NCBI RefSeq assembly: GCF_026385525.1
Contig: NZ_JANIDY010000001.1
Coordinates: forward strand, 496,001-560,000
DNA length: 64,000 nucleotides
Direction of reading: 5' to 3'
DNA from: Bombella pluederhausensis
GTDB taxonomy: Bacteria > Pseudomonadota > Alphaproteobacteria > Acetobacterales > Acetobacteraceae
Shown here: positions 18,346 to 27,093 of the stretch, piece by piece
Layout of the letters: each line of letters starts with the position of its first letter
Position numbering within the stretch: the stretch's first letter is position 1
The notes under the pieces: model-generated
What the model was told of the DNA's origin: nothing
What the model saw: the letters and a program-made list of their open reading frames with translations, nothing else
The model's database searches: none
Program-made: the position numbers and the translations under genes

Positions 18346-19194
18346 ATGAGAGTACCTGTTTCCTTTTCCCATATGCGGCTTGTGCAGGGGGTGTTGCCTG
18401 TCATGGCAGTGGCCCTTCTTGCAGCCATGCCCGCCCATGGGAGCGCAGCGGAACGGGATGACACTCATAAATCCCATCATCCCCATCATCATGGAAAATC
18501 GCATGAGCACGCTCGTGCGGCAGGCAAGGCCCGTACTCACGAAGCAGCGCCCCGGCATGAAAGAGCTGCCCAGCACAAAGCCGCTGCTGCCGCTACGGCA
18601 GCCGGAGCAGCGAAAGCGGCGCAGCCAGCTCAGCCGCCCGTGCCCGACAATGTCGGAACGGAGACGAAGCTCCCTCTGCCACGCTATGCTTCCATGCGGG
18701 CGGACCGCGTTTATATGCGGCGGGGTCCGGGCGAGCGTTACCCGATCGATTGGGTCTATCATCGCCGTGGATATCCCGTGTTGATTGAACGGGAATTTGG
18801 CGTCTGGCGTCTTGTGGAAGATCAGGATGGCCAGAAAGGCTGGGTACATCAGGTGACGCTGCATGGCAGCCGTTCCTTTATCATACCCGGTTCCGTGTCC
18901 TATGATGGGGATGCGTCTAAAGTTTCGACCACGGGTCATGCTGATTCCCGCATTGTGGCATATATGCCAGTGGGAGAGGTGGCACGGGGCCAGAATCATG
19001 ACGTCCCTCTGATGAGTTCGGACAAGCCGGACCAGACGATCGTTGCCCTGCTGGAGCCGGGTGCGATCGGTAAGATCAAGGCTTGTCCACAGGGCTCATC
19101 ATGGTGTCATGTCACAGTCAGGGGCTATGACGGGTGGATTGAACGCCGCCTGTTATGGGGGGTTCAACCCGGTGAAATCATTCAGCCTGACTGA
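18346..19194 (+). CDS. SH3-domain (SH3_4 type) secreted protein with His-rich region
   Basis: About 282 residues. A signal peptide (hydrophobic VLPVMAVALLAAMPAHG) is followed by a histidine-rich segment (HKSHHPHHHGKSHEHAR), then an Ala/Lys/Pro linker. The C-terminal half is a bacterial SH3 domain of the alphaproteobacterial PF06347 type: MRADRVYMRRGPGERYPIDW, GWVHQVTL, a second repeat-like block, and WCHVTVRGYDGWIERRLLWG. Such domains are thought to bind cell-wall or protein ligands in the periplasm. I start at the ATG at 18346; a TTG at 18310 extends the frame. The His-rich part could bind metal, but nothing shows this. pyk follows 24 bases later. Confidence 0.75.
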   Translation: MRVPVSFSHMRLVQGVLPVMAVALLAAMPAHGSAAERDDTHKSHHPHHHGKSHEHARAAGKARTHEAAPRHERAAQHKAAAAATAAGAAKAAQPAQPPVPDNVGTETKLPLPRYASMRADRVYMRRGPGERYPIDWVYHRRGYPVLIEREFGVWRLVEDQDGQKGWVHQVTLHGSRSFIIPGSVSYDGDASKVSTTGHADSRIVAYMPVGEVARGQNHDVPLMSSDKPDQTIVALLEPGAIGKIKACPQGSSWCHVTVRGYDGWIERRLLWGVQPGEIIQPD

Positions 19195-19218
19195 ACAAAT
19201 GAAAAGTCGAGGAATGTT

Positions 19219-20583
19219 ATGACAGCCAACATCCATCATCGCCGCACTCGGATTGTTGCGACCCTCGGGCCGGCATCAGAAACCGCTGAGCAGATCCTTA
19301 ATCTTGCCAAGATTGGCGTGAATGTTTTCCGCCTGAACTTCTCCCATGGTGCTCATGATGAACACGCTGCCCGTCACAAGGCCGTGCGTGAAGCTGAAGC
19401 AAAGCTGGGTCGCCCGCTGGCCGTTCTGGCTGACTTCCAGGGCCCGAAGCTGCGTGTTGGTGTCTTCAAGGATGGTCCTGTCCAGCTGAAGGTCGGTCAG
19501 AAGTTCACTCTGGACCTGGACAAGACCCCCGGTGATGCTCACCGTGTCAACCTGCCGCACCCGGAAATCATCGGGGCTGTTGATGTCGGTCACCGCCTGC
19601 TGCTGGATGACGGCAAGCTGGCTCTGCGTGTCGTCAAGAAGCACAAAGAAGCGCTGGAGACGGAAGTTCTCGTAGGCGGCAAGCTCTCCGAGCGTAAGGG
19701 CGTGAACGTTCCTGACGTTGCCCTGCCGATCCCGGCCCTTACAGAGAAGGATCATAAGGACCTTCAGTTCGCCCTTTCTATCGGTGTGGACCTGATCGCC
19801 CTTTCCTTCGTGCAGCGTCCGGCTGACATTCAGGAAGCCCGTGACATCGTCAAGGGCCGTGCATGGATCGTCACGAAGCTGGAGAAGCCGCAGGCTGTTG
19901 AGTGCCTCGATGAGATCATCCGTCTCTCCGATGCGCTGATGGTTGCCCGTGGTGACCTCGGTGTCGAGCTGCCGGCTGAGGATGTGCCGGTCATTCAGAA
20001 GCGTGCCATCAACGAAGCCCGCCGTCAGGGCCGTCCGGTCATCGTGGCAACGCAGATGATGGAAAGCATGATCAGCAGCCCGGTTGCGACCCGTGCTGAA
20101 GTCTCCGATGTGGCCAATGCCGTTTATGATGGCGCCGATGCCGTCATGCTCTCCGCTGAGAGTGCTGCCGGTTCCTTCGGTCCGGAAGCTGTGGCAACCA
20201 TGGCCCGCGTGACCTCCCGTGTGGAGCAGGACCCGGAATGGCGTGCCCGTATGGACCGTATGCGCCCGGTTTCCGAGCACACGATTCAGGGTGCACAGGC
20301 CAAGTCTGCGTTTGATGTGGCTCGTAATGCCCGTGCGTCTGCTCTGGCCGTGCATACAGAGAATGGCCGTAGCGCTGTTCTGGTCTCCCGTGAGCGTCCG
20401 CATGAGCCGATTGTGGCCCTGACGAACGAAACCATTTCCCGCCGCCTGTGTGTGGTCTGGGGTGTGTTCCCGAAGGTTGTGTCCAGCAAGGATGACGTGA
20501 AGGCCGTTGGCGAATTCGCCAAGGATGGCGAGCATGTGGTTCTGCTCGACAGCTCCAAGAACCTGCGCATCGTCAAGGCCTGA
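19219..20583 (+). CDS. pyk: Pyruvate kinase
   Basis: Converts phosphoenolpyruvate and ADP to pyruvate and ATP. The 454-residue protein begins with RRTRIVATLGPAS and has NFSHG, IVTKLEKPQAVE (catalytic lysine and metal-binding glutamate), MVARGDLGVELP, and VATQMMESMI with the ADAVMLSAESA block. A short C-terminal regulatory domain follows. Codon use is strongly biased, as expected for a highly expressed gene. The ATG has a GAGGAA ribosome-binding site. A strong inverted repeat follows between it and the convergent prephenate dehydrogenase gene. Confidence 0.97.
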   Translation: MTANIHHRRTRIVATLGPASETAEQILNLAKIGVNVFRLNFSHGAHDEHAARHKAVREAEAKLGRPLAVLADFQGPKLRVGVFKDGPVQLKVGQKFTLDLDKTPGDAHRVNLPHPEIIGAVDVGHRLLLDDGKLALRVVKKHKEALETEVLVGGKLSERKGVNVPDVALPIPALTEKDHKDLQFALSIGVDLIALSFVQRPADIQEARDIVKGRAWIVTKLEKPQAVECLDEIIRLSDALMVARGDLGVELPAEDVPVIQKRAINEARRQGRPVIVATQMMESMISSPVATRAEVSDVANAVYDGADAVMLSAESAAGSFGPEAVATMARVTSRVEQDPEWRARMDRMRPVSEHTIQGAQAKSAFDVARNARASALAVHTENGRSAVLVSRERPHEPIVALTNETISRRLCVVWGVFPKVVSSKDDVKAVGEFAKDGEHVVLLDSSKNLRIVKA

Positions 20584-20644
20584 TCTTTGGTGATGCTTTC
20601 TCTGTCCCTTTGATGGGTTTTCCATCAGGGGGATAGGGGACAAG

Positions 20645-20683
20645 AAAAAGCCCGGCAGCCTGATCACCTGCCGGGCTTTTTTT
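20645..20683. terminator. Bidirectional terminator between pyk and tyrA
   Basis: AAAAAGCCCGGCAG and CTGCCGGGCTTTTT form a long perfect stem with A and T runs on the two sides, so it can stop transcription from both convergent genes. Confidence 0.9.
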
Positions 20684-20701
20684 GTGCTCTGTCAGGGGTT
20701 G

Positions 20702-21583
20702 TTATTGCTTGGTGAGGCCCTGTCTCACATGCCGTCCTCTGTGAAGCCTATCCATGATGGTTTCCACATCCTCATTCTGGATGGCCTCTGCCATGCGGTG
20801 GGCATCTTCCTCAAATCGCTTGAAGGTAGCGAGGAGGATCTCCTTGTTTGTCAGGAAAATATCCCGCCACATGATCGGGTCAGACGCTGCAACGCGTGTG
20901 AAGTCCCGGAAGCCGGAGGCTGCGTATTCCAGCACATCGGTCTGAAGATCAGTTGAAAGCCGGTCTGCCGTATTGCAGATGCTGAAGGCCAGTAGATGGG
21001 GCAGGTGGCTGACAATGGCGCAGACCTGATCGTGATAACGGTCTGTCATCTGCCGGGTGCGGGCACCGCAGCGCTGCCAGAATTTTTCCATCGTGGCGAT
21101 GGCTTCGGGTGCCGTGCCTTCCGGGGGAACGAGCAGTGTCCAGCGGTCTTCAAACAGGGTGGGGAACCCGGCATCGGGGCCAGAATATTCCGTTCCGGCC
21201 ATGGGGTGAGCCGGAACATAGCTGACACCATCTGGCAGCAGGGCGCTGATGTCCGGCCCCAGCGTGCTACGGACAGAGGCCACATCACTGAGGATGCTGC
21301 CTGCCTTCATGTGGGGCAGAATGGCTTCGGCCACCGGCCTGATGGCCCCTGTCGGAATGCAGAGGATGACAGCATCGGATTTTGCTGCCGCTTCTGTCAG
21401 CGAGGCTGTGACCTCATCAGCAATACCGAGTTCTTCCACACGGTTCAGGACATCGGCTGAACAATCGGCGGCAATGAGATGGCGGGCCAGCGTGCCCGTC
21501 TGTCGAGCGCGGCGGAGAATGGACGAGCCGATCAGTCCGGGGCCGACAATGGTCAGGGTATCGAAAAGAGGGGCATCAGCCAT
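20702..21583 (-). CDS. tyrA: Prephenate/arogenate dehydrogenase
   Basis: NAD(P)-dependent oxidative decarboxylation of prephenate or arogenate in tyrosine synthesis. The 293-residue stand-alone dehydrogenase has the Rossmann loop VGPGLIGSS, ILCIPTGA, SDVASVRS and PAHPMAGTEYSG with the active-site histidine, then a helical dimerisation domain. There is no chorismate mutase or ACT domain. Which substrate is preferred cannot be decided. It is 35 bases downstream of hpnL in the same direction. pheA, the phenylalanine branch enzyme, is at about 43 kb. Confidence 0.92.
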   Translation of the reverse strand: MADAPLFDTLTIVGPGLIGSSILRRARQTGTLARHLIAADCSADVLNRVEELGIADEVTASLTEAAAKSDAVILCIPTGAIRPVAEAILPHMKAGSILSDVASVRSTLGPDISALLPDGVSYVPAHPMAGTEYSGPDAGFPTLFEDRWTLLVPPEGTAPEAIATMEKFWQRCGARTRQMTDRYHDQVCAIVSHLPHLLAFSICNTADRLSTDLQTDVLEYAASGFRDFTRVAASDPIMWRDIFLTNKEILLATFKRFEEDAHRMAEAIQNEDVETIMDRLHRGRHVRQGLTKQ

Positions 21584-21618
21584 GAGGGTGTCATCTCATC
21601 AGGTGAAAGGTGGAACGG

Positions 21619-22629
21619 TCAGGAGCGGCGGAGCTGCCGAAATTCGTAGAATTGCCAGAGCAGCAGGACAGGAATGCCGATGACAATATCCCGGCCCCGT
21701 CTCAGTAGGGAAATGCTGATGGAAATATCAGCGCTGATTCCGAAAAGGTGTCCCAGAGCCACATAACCCGCTTCCTGCACGCCCAGCGCACCCGGCACCA
21801 GAAAGCCGGCGGACATGATGCCGCAGACAGCGCCTTCAATGGCCAGTGCGTTGAAGAAGGAGCAGTGTGCTCCCAGCAGAATGAGGGACAGCCATGTCAG
21901 CAGCGCACTCCCGATCCAGCAGAGAAGGTGCAGCCCCGCGCCCAGACCGATGCGGGCGGGCTGGTCCCAGAGGCTTTCAATATAGACCTGAAAATTTTCG
22001 CTATTATCAGCTAGCGCATCGTGCCAGTCGGCGGAGATATGCTTGGCCAGAAAGCGGGCGAGGGCTTGCAGGGCATTGCCGCTACGCTGCTGTGTCCAGA
22101 TGAACCCGGCCATGCCGATGCTCAGCAGGACGATGCCCACGGCCAGAGGCCAGATGAAACGTCCTGCGTCAGCCTGCCCGATGAGGCAGAGAAGGGCGAT
22201 GATGATGAAGGCAAGCTGCCCCAGAACTTCCGTGGTGATGTCCACGATGTTGGCGGCAATGCCCTCCGTCCAGCTTATGGGCTGCCCGTTGGTGGTATGG
22301 CGTGCATTACCGGCTGTCGTGGCCCGTATGCCAATCAGCATCCCTCCAAGCTGGGAGAAAGGCAGGCAGGCTGCGGCGGCATCTCGCACGAAACGGGAGA
22401 AAGTCAGGCGGAGGAAGCCGATATCGGCGATACTGCTTTTCCATGCAACACCCAGCAGGATATTGACGGCAAGCTGACTGGCGATCAGCAGGATGAAACC
22501 ATCAATGCCAATTTTGGCAAGTGAGAGCAGAATCGGCTCTATGCCTGTGCGGAGGGTCAGAAAACAGAAAAGGACGACACCTGTCAGCGAAAGGATGAAG
22601 GGGAGGAGTTTTTTCAAGAGTGCCGCCAT
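21619..22629 (-). CDS. hpnL: HpnL-type hopanoid-associated membrane protein
   Basis: 336-residue integral membrane protein with about 7-8 hydrophobic segments, of the lysylphosphatidylglycerol synthase transmembrane/flippase-like superfamily. Members next to hopanoid genes are named HpnL (TIGR03476). Landmarks are FSRFVRDAAAACLPFSQLGG, GFLVPGALGVQEAGYVALG and LLRRGRDIVIGIPVLLLWQ. It is divergent from hpnA across 130 bases, so it shares a promoter region with the hopanoid operon. The biochemical role is unproven; transport of a hopanoid or of its precursor has been suggested for the family. Confidence 0.85.
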   Translation of the reverse strand: MAALLKKLLPFILSLTGVVLFCFLTLRTGIEPILLSLAKIGIDGFILLIASQLAVNILLGVAWKSSIADIGFLRLTFSRFVRDAAAACLPFSQLGGMLIGIRATTAGNARHTTNGQPISWTEGIAANIVDITTEVLGQLAFIIIALLCLIGQADAGRFIWPLAVGIVLLSIGMAGFIWTQQRSGNALQALARFLAKHISADWHDALADNSENFQVYIESLWDQPARIGLGAGLHLLCWIGSALLTWLSLILLGAHCSFFNALAIEGAVCGIMSAGFLVPGALGVQEAGYVALGHLFGISADISISISLLRRGRDIVIGIPVLLLWQFYEFRQLRRS

Positions 22630-22759
22630 ATGTCAGTTCTGGTTCCTGCCCTTCTAGGCTACTCTGGGGAGGACGTCCAACCGTCTGGGGCTTTACCCCC
22701 TGCGGCAAGGACGATTATACCCGGCAGGTTCATGCAACAGGGCAGAAAAGAGGCGGAAC

Positions 22760-23767
22760 ATGGCAGAAGACATAACCCTGGTTACCGGCGCAACCGGCTT
22801 TGTGGGCTCGGCTGTGGCACGCATCCTGTTGGAACGAGGGCATCGCCTGCGTCTGCTGGTCCGTCAGACTTCGGATCGCAGTAATGTGTCCGGCTTGCCT
22901 GTCGAGTTTGTGGTTGGTGATCTCGCTGATCCGCAGAGCATGGAGAAGGCGTTGGAGGGCGTGACCTATCTTTTCCATGTCGCTGCCGATTATCGTCTCT
23001 GGGTGCCGGACCCTGACGTGATGATGAAGGCGAATGTCGAAGGGACACGCATCCTGATGCAGGCCGCTATGAAGGCCGGTGTGAAGCGGGTTGTGTATTG
23101 TTCGTCCGTTGCGGCTTTAGCTACGGCTCGTGACGGTATTCCAGCAACGGAATCATCCCCCGTGACGGAAGATCAGATCGTGGGTGTCTATAAACGCTCG
23201 AAATACCGTGCGGAGCAGGAGGTTCTGCGCCTTGTGAGGGAGGAAGGGCTTCCGGCTGTTATTGTCAATCCGTCAACGCCTGTGGGGCCACGGGACATCA
23301 AACCGACCCCGACCGGCCAGATGATTCTGGACTGTGCCACAGGCCGGATGCCTGCATATGTGGAGACGGGCCTGAACATCGTCCATGTGGATGATGTAGC
23401 GGAAGGTCATGTTCTGGCCTTCGAGCGTGGCGTTATTGGTGAGAAATATATTCTCGGTGGGGAAAACCTTATGCTGGGCGAACTGTTCCGCATGGTGGCC
23501 GAGATTGTCCATCGCAAGCCGCCGCGTATCCAGCTGAAGCAGTCATGGCTGTATCCTGTGGCGTCTGTTTCAGAGATGCTGGCGCGGCGCTTCGGCATTC
23601 AGCCCCGTGTGACACGGGAGATGCTGGATATGTCCAAGAAACTGATGTTCTTTTCGTCAGCAAAAGCGGAGCGGGAGCTTGACTATCGCCCCCGTGCCGC
23701 ACGACATGCCCTGATAGATGCCGTGGCGTGGTTCCGTGAGCATAAGCGTGGCGGTTTCGGGGCGTAA
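22760..23767 (+). CDS. hpnA: Hopanoid-associated sugar epimerase HpnA
   Basis: 335-residue NAD(P)-dependent extended short-chain dehydrogenase. It has VTGATGFVGSAVAR at the N-terminus, HVAADYRLW, the serine of VVYCSSVAAL, and a YxxxK-like pair in YKRSKYRAE. NPSTPVGPRD, IVHVDDVAEGH and LGGENL match the HpnA subgroup. It is thought to act on the sugar or polar head of extended hopanoids, though its substrate is not settled. The ATG has a GAGGCGGAAC ribosome-binding site. It leads the plus-strand operon hpnA-C-D-E-shc-G. Confidence 0.92.
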   Translation: MAEDITLVTGATGFVGSAVARILLERGHRLRLLVRQTSDRSNVSGLPVEFVVGDLADPQSMEKALEGVTYLFHVAADYRLWVPDPDVMMKANVEGTRILMQAAMKAGVKRVVYCSSVAALATARDGIPATESSPVTEDQIVGVYKRSKYRAEQEVLRLVREEGLPAVIVNPSTPVGPRDIKPTPTGQMILDCATGRMPAYVETGLNIVHVDDVAEGHVLAFERGVIGEKYILGGENLMLGELFRMVAEIVHRKPPRIQLKQSWLYPVASVSEMLARRFGIQPRVTREMLDMSKKLMFFSSAKAERELDYRPRAARHALIDAVAWFREHKRGGFGA

Positions 23768-23831
23768 GTACCGGGTTGACAGGATGCGGTTATGCCCATG
23801 GTTGGGGCAGGCTTAGTGAAGGAGCGGGAGC

Positions 23832-24722
23832 ATGGTGGCACAGTCTGGTAAAATCGACATGAAGGATGATGCTCAGGTCTGGGGCGAGCGGGATGTGTCT
23901 TCCAGCAAGGGGATGAATGATGAGAACTTCCCCGTTGGTTCCTTCCTGATTTCCGCAGAGCAACGCCCTGCCGTTCATGCTTATTATCGTTTTGCCCGTG
24001 TGGCGGATGATATGGTGGATAATGGCCAGCTCTCTCCTGCACAGAAAATTGCCCGACTCACAGCCCTGCGGGACGTTCTGCATGGCCAGCGGAAACCACC
24101 GGCAGGGCGGGCAGATGCGTGGAGCGGGGTTATCCTCCGCACTGTTCTTCAGGAGCGTGGCCTGCCGTTGGAGCTGGGAAGTGATCTGATCACGGCCTTC
24201 ATCATGGATGCCGAAAAGACACGCTATGAACACTGGTCCGAGCTGCTGCATTATTGCCGCTATTCCGCCAATCCTGTCGGGCGGTTCCTGCTCATGCTGC
24301 ATGGTGAAGGTGAGGAGACATTCGGGCCATCGGATGCGCTCTGCACGGCCTTACAGATTGTCAATCACATGCAGGATGTCAGCAGTGACCTGAAACAGCT
24401 GAATCGCTGTTATGTGCCGCTTCCTTGGCTGGCAGCTGAAAATGTCAGGCTGAAGGACCTCATTCTGGCCCGTAGTAAGCCGGGCGTGCGGCGTGTTTTC
24501 GACCATATGCTGGCCCATGTTGATGCGCTGAATGAGGAAGCTGCCCGTCTGCCGGGTCTGGTAAAGGACCGCCGGATGCGGCTGGAAGCTGCCGTGATTG
24601 TGGCGCTTTGCCGCCGCTTGACAGAACGCCTGCATCAGCAGGACCCGATTGCGGAGCGGGTGGCTCTGACCCGTCTGGATGGCCTCCGTGCGCTGGGCTG
24701 GGCCATGCGGTATATACGCTGA
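23832..24722 (+). CDS. hpnC: Squalene synthesis protein HpnC
   Basis: Trans-isoprenyl diphosphate synthase-like enzyme. In the HpnCDE route, HpnD makes presqualene diphosphate from two farnesyl diphosphates, HpnC converts it to hydroxysqualene and HpnE reduces that to squalene. The 296-residue protein has the HpnC mark ENFPVGSFLI (residues 31-40), the first acidic motif in ARVADDMVDN, SANPVGRFLL, and the second acidic motif in IVNHMQDVSSDL. The ATG follows GGAGCGGGAG. There are 64 bases after hpnA and 118 before hpnD. Confidence 0.93.
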   Translation: MVAQSGKIDMKDDAQVWGERDVSSSKGMNDENFPVGSFLISAEQRPAVHAYYRFARVADDMVDNGQLSPAQKIARLTALRDVLHGQRKPPAGRADAWSGVILRTVLQERGLPLELGSDLITAFIMDAEKTRYEHWSELLHYCRYSANPVGRFLLMLHGEGEETFGPSDALCTALQIVNHMQDVSSDLKQLNRCYVPLPWLAAENVRLKDLILARSKPGVRRVFDHMLAHVDALNEEAARLPGLVKDRRMRLEAAVIVALCRRLTERLHQQDPIAERVALTRLDGLRALGWAMRYIR

Positions 24723-24840
24723 GCTCTCTCCGGGATAGTTTTTTGCCCCCTGCGGGCTTTAGGGGTAGAAGCAGGGCAGGCTAGGATGTGGCCTGTAATG
24801 TTAATGTGGCCAAGGCCACTGAATGGATGTGAGGAAGGTT

Positions 24841-25725
24841 ATGGTCTCTGCTCGTCGCAAGGTGCCTCAGGGTCTGCTGTGCGCGCCGTCTGATCTGAGG
24901 CATGTGGAGGAGATCGTTACCCGTTCCGGAACATCGTTTGGAAAGGGGATGAAAATCCTCCCTCCGGCCCGCCGTGATGGCATGTTTGCCATTTATGCGT
25001 TCTGTCGGGTCGTGGATGATATTGCCGATGGTGATGTGCCTTTGCCGGACCCGGCTGCAGCACTGGTGGCGTGGAAAGAACGCATCGCCGCCCTATATGC
25101 AGGGAAGGCAGAAGATGCGCTGGATCGTGTTTTGCTGGCTGCCATAGAGAAGTTTGATCTGAAGCAGGATGACTTCATCGCCATCATTGAGGGTATGGAG
25201 ATGGATTGCGGGGAGCCCATTGTGGCCCCGGATGAAGCCACTCTGGACCTGTATTGCGACCGTGTAGCCTCTGCGGTGGGGCGTCTGTCCGTCCGTATTT
25301 TCGGTACGCCAGAGGCTCATGGGGAGAAGCTGGCCCATCATCTGGGGCGTGCTCTCCAGTTGACGAACATTCTGCGGGATATTGCTGAGGATGCTGCTCG
25401 TGGGCGTCTTTATCTGCCTGCGGAACTTCTGCGGCGCTACAGTGTTCCGGCTGACCCGGCAGAGGCGCTTTATGCGCAGGGGCTGGATGGTGTGTGCCAG
25501 ATTTTGGCAGGCCGGGCAGCTGACCATTTCCGCCGTGCTGATGAGGTCATGCGGCAATGCCCCGCTGCCACGGTGCGGCCCGCCCGTATCATGGCCGCTT
25601 CTTACCGGGTGACGCTTGCCGCCCTGCGGCGGCGTGGCTGGCGTAATCCGGAGGCATCGCTGTGCATCTGTGCCGCCCGTAAAAAACTGGCTATGGCCCT
25701 TGCGGCTGTCGGGGTTGTGCTGTGA
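24841..25725 (+). CDS. hpnD: Presqualene diphosphate synthase HpnD
   Basis: Condenses two farnesyl diphosphates to presqualene diphosphate. Its motifs are SFGKGMKILPPARRDGMFAIY, the first acidic motif in VVDDIAD, CDRVASAVGRLSVRIFG, and the second in LTNILRDIAEDAARGRLYLP. I start at the ATG at 24841 because AGGAAGG sits just before it, giving 294 residues; an ATG at 24823 in the same frame has little ribosome-binding sequence. The stop overlaps the hpnE start (GTGA). Confidence 0.94.
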   Translation: MVSARRKVPQGLLCAPSDLRHVEEIVTRSGTSFGKGMKILPPARRDGMFAIYAFCRVVDDIADGDVPLPDPAAALVAWKERIAALYAGKAEDALDRVLLAAIEKFDLKQDDFIAIIEGMEMDCGEPIVAPDEATLDLYCDRVASAVGRLSVRIFGTPEAHGEKLAHHLGRALQLTNILRDIAEDAARGRLYLPAELLRRYSVPADPAEALYAQGLDGVCQILAGRAADHFRRADEVMRQCPAATVRPARIMAASYRVTLAALRRRGWRNPEASLCICAARKKLAMALAAVGVVL

Positions 25726-27014
25726 GCCATGTGCATATCATCGGGGGCGGGTTGGCAGGGCTCTCTGCGGCGGTAGAGCTCGCCCCTCAGGCACAGGTGA
25801 CATTATATGAGGCTGGCCCGGCCTGTGGAGGGCGTGCACGTTCCTTTCACGACAAGGCGCTGGATACGGTCATTGATAACGGGAATCATCTCCTGCTTTC
25901 GGCCAATCCTTACACGTTCCGGTATCTCGACCTGCTGGGGGCCCGTGAGACGCTCAGGGGACCGGGTAAGCCGATCTTCCCTTGGTATGACGTGGAGAAG
26001 TATCTCTCATGGACGCTGCGCCTGTCATCAGGGCGTATTCCGTTCTGGCTGCTGGGGCGGGGTACCCGTGTACCGGGGATGACACTGAAGGAAGTTATGG
26101 CTCTGTCTCGCCTCATGAAGGCAGATGAACAGGCCTGTGTGGCGGACTGTCTCCTGCCGGGCGAGTTTTCCCGCCGTCTTCTGGAGCCTCTGGCTATTTC
26201 CGCTTTGAATACGGATATCAAGCGGGGAAGTGCCCGTCTGTTGGGGAACATCGTGCGCCAGACCCTTGCCAAAGGGGGGAGTGCCTGCTGCCCGTGGATG
26301 GCCGCTCATGGTCTCTCCGAAAGTTTCGTGACGCCCGCCATGCGGTATCTGGAAAGCTGTCACGCTGAGGTTCTGACGGGCACCAGAGTGTCCTCCCTAC
26401 GGTATGAAGGCGGGCGGGTTATAGCTCTGGAAACGCCAAGCCGAACGGTAGCGCTGGGAGCAGAAGATGCTGTCATTATGGCGGTGCCGTCTCCTGTAGC
26501 GGTTGGGCTTGTACCGGGGCTGGAAGGGCCGGATGAGTTCGAGAGTATTGCCAATGCTCATTATCGCCTTCATCAGCCTTTGCAGCCTAGGGGAGCCCTG
26601 AGGGAAGCTGGCTTTATGGGGCTCGTTGGGGGTGTGGCAGAATGGGTCTTCCTGCATGATGAAGTGCTGTCTGTGACGGTCAGTGCTGCCAATCGCTATG
26701 CGGACTGGCGGAATGAGGACATGCTGGAACGCATATGGGCAGAGCTGCATCAGGCTCTGGACCCTCTGCTGGAGTATCCCCTGCCGGAAGCCGTACCAGA
26801 GGCACGTTTGATCCGTGAAAAACGGGCCACCTTTGCAGCCACACCGGAACAGGATAAAAAGCGCCCGGGGGCGAGAACCGCCTACGCCAACCTTGCACTT
26901 GCCGGGGACTGGACGGATACTGGCCTGCCTTCCACGATTGAAGGCGCCATACAGTCCGGACTGGTGGCGGTTGGGGCGCTTGGTTTTCGCACGGCCTTCG
27001 CCGGAGCGGAGTGA
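25722..27014 (+). CDS. hpnE: Hydroxysqualene dehydroxylase HpnE
   Basis: FAD-dependent amine-oxidase-fold enzyme that removes the hydroxyl of hydroxysqualene to give squalene. The 430-residue protein has the dinucleotide-binding IIGGGLAGLSAAVEL at the extreme N-terminus, GGRARSF, and the C-terminal FAD contact LAGDWTDTGLPSTIEGAIQSG. It starts with a GTG inside the hpnD stop (GTGA overlap), so it is translationally coupled. HpnC, HpnD and HpnE together give a complete route from farnesyl diphosphate to squalene, and the cyclase is next. Confidence 0.93.
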   Translation: MSHVHIIGGGLAGLSAAVELAPQAQVTLYEAGPACGGRARSFHDKALDTVIDNGNHLLLSANPYTFRYLDLLGARETLRGPGKPIFPWYDVEKYLSWTLRLSSGRIPFWLLGRGTRVPGMTLKEVMALSRLMKADEQACVADCLLPGEFSRRLLEPLAISALNTDIKRGSARLLGNIVRQTLAKGGSACCPWMAAHGLSESFVTPAMRYLESCHAEVLTGTRVSSLRYEGGRVIALETPSRTVALGAEDAVIMAVPSPVAVGLVPGLEGPDEFESIANAHYRLHQPLQPRGALREAGFMGLVGGVAEWVFLHDEVLSVTVSAANRYADWRNEDMLERIWAELHQALDPLLEYPLPEAVPEARLIREKRATFAATPEQDKKRPGARTAYANLALAGDWTDTGLPSTIEGAIQSGLVAVGALGFRTAFAGAE

Positions 27015-27093
27015 GCCTGAAACTGGTTTATGACCTCTGCACATGCTGGAGGGGCGATAGCCCTGACGTGCGAAAATGTTGAAGGAGAGTTCA

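Noticed and set aside
19276-20667. A 463-codon open frame antisense to pyk
   Set aside because: Mirror of the strongly codon-biased pyk gene; it also runs through the terminator.
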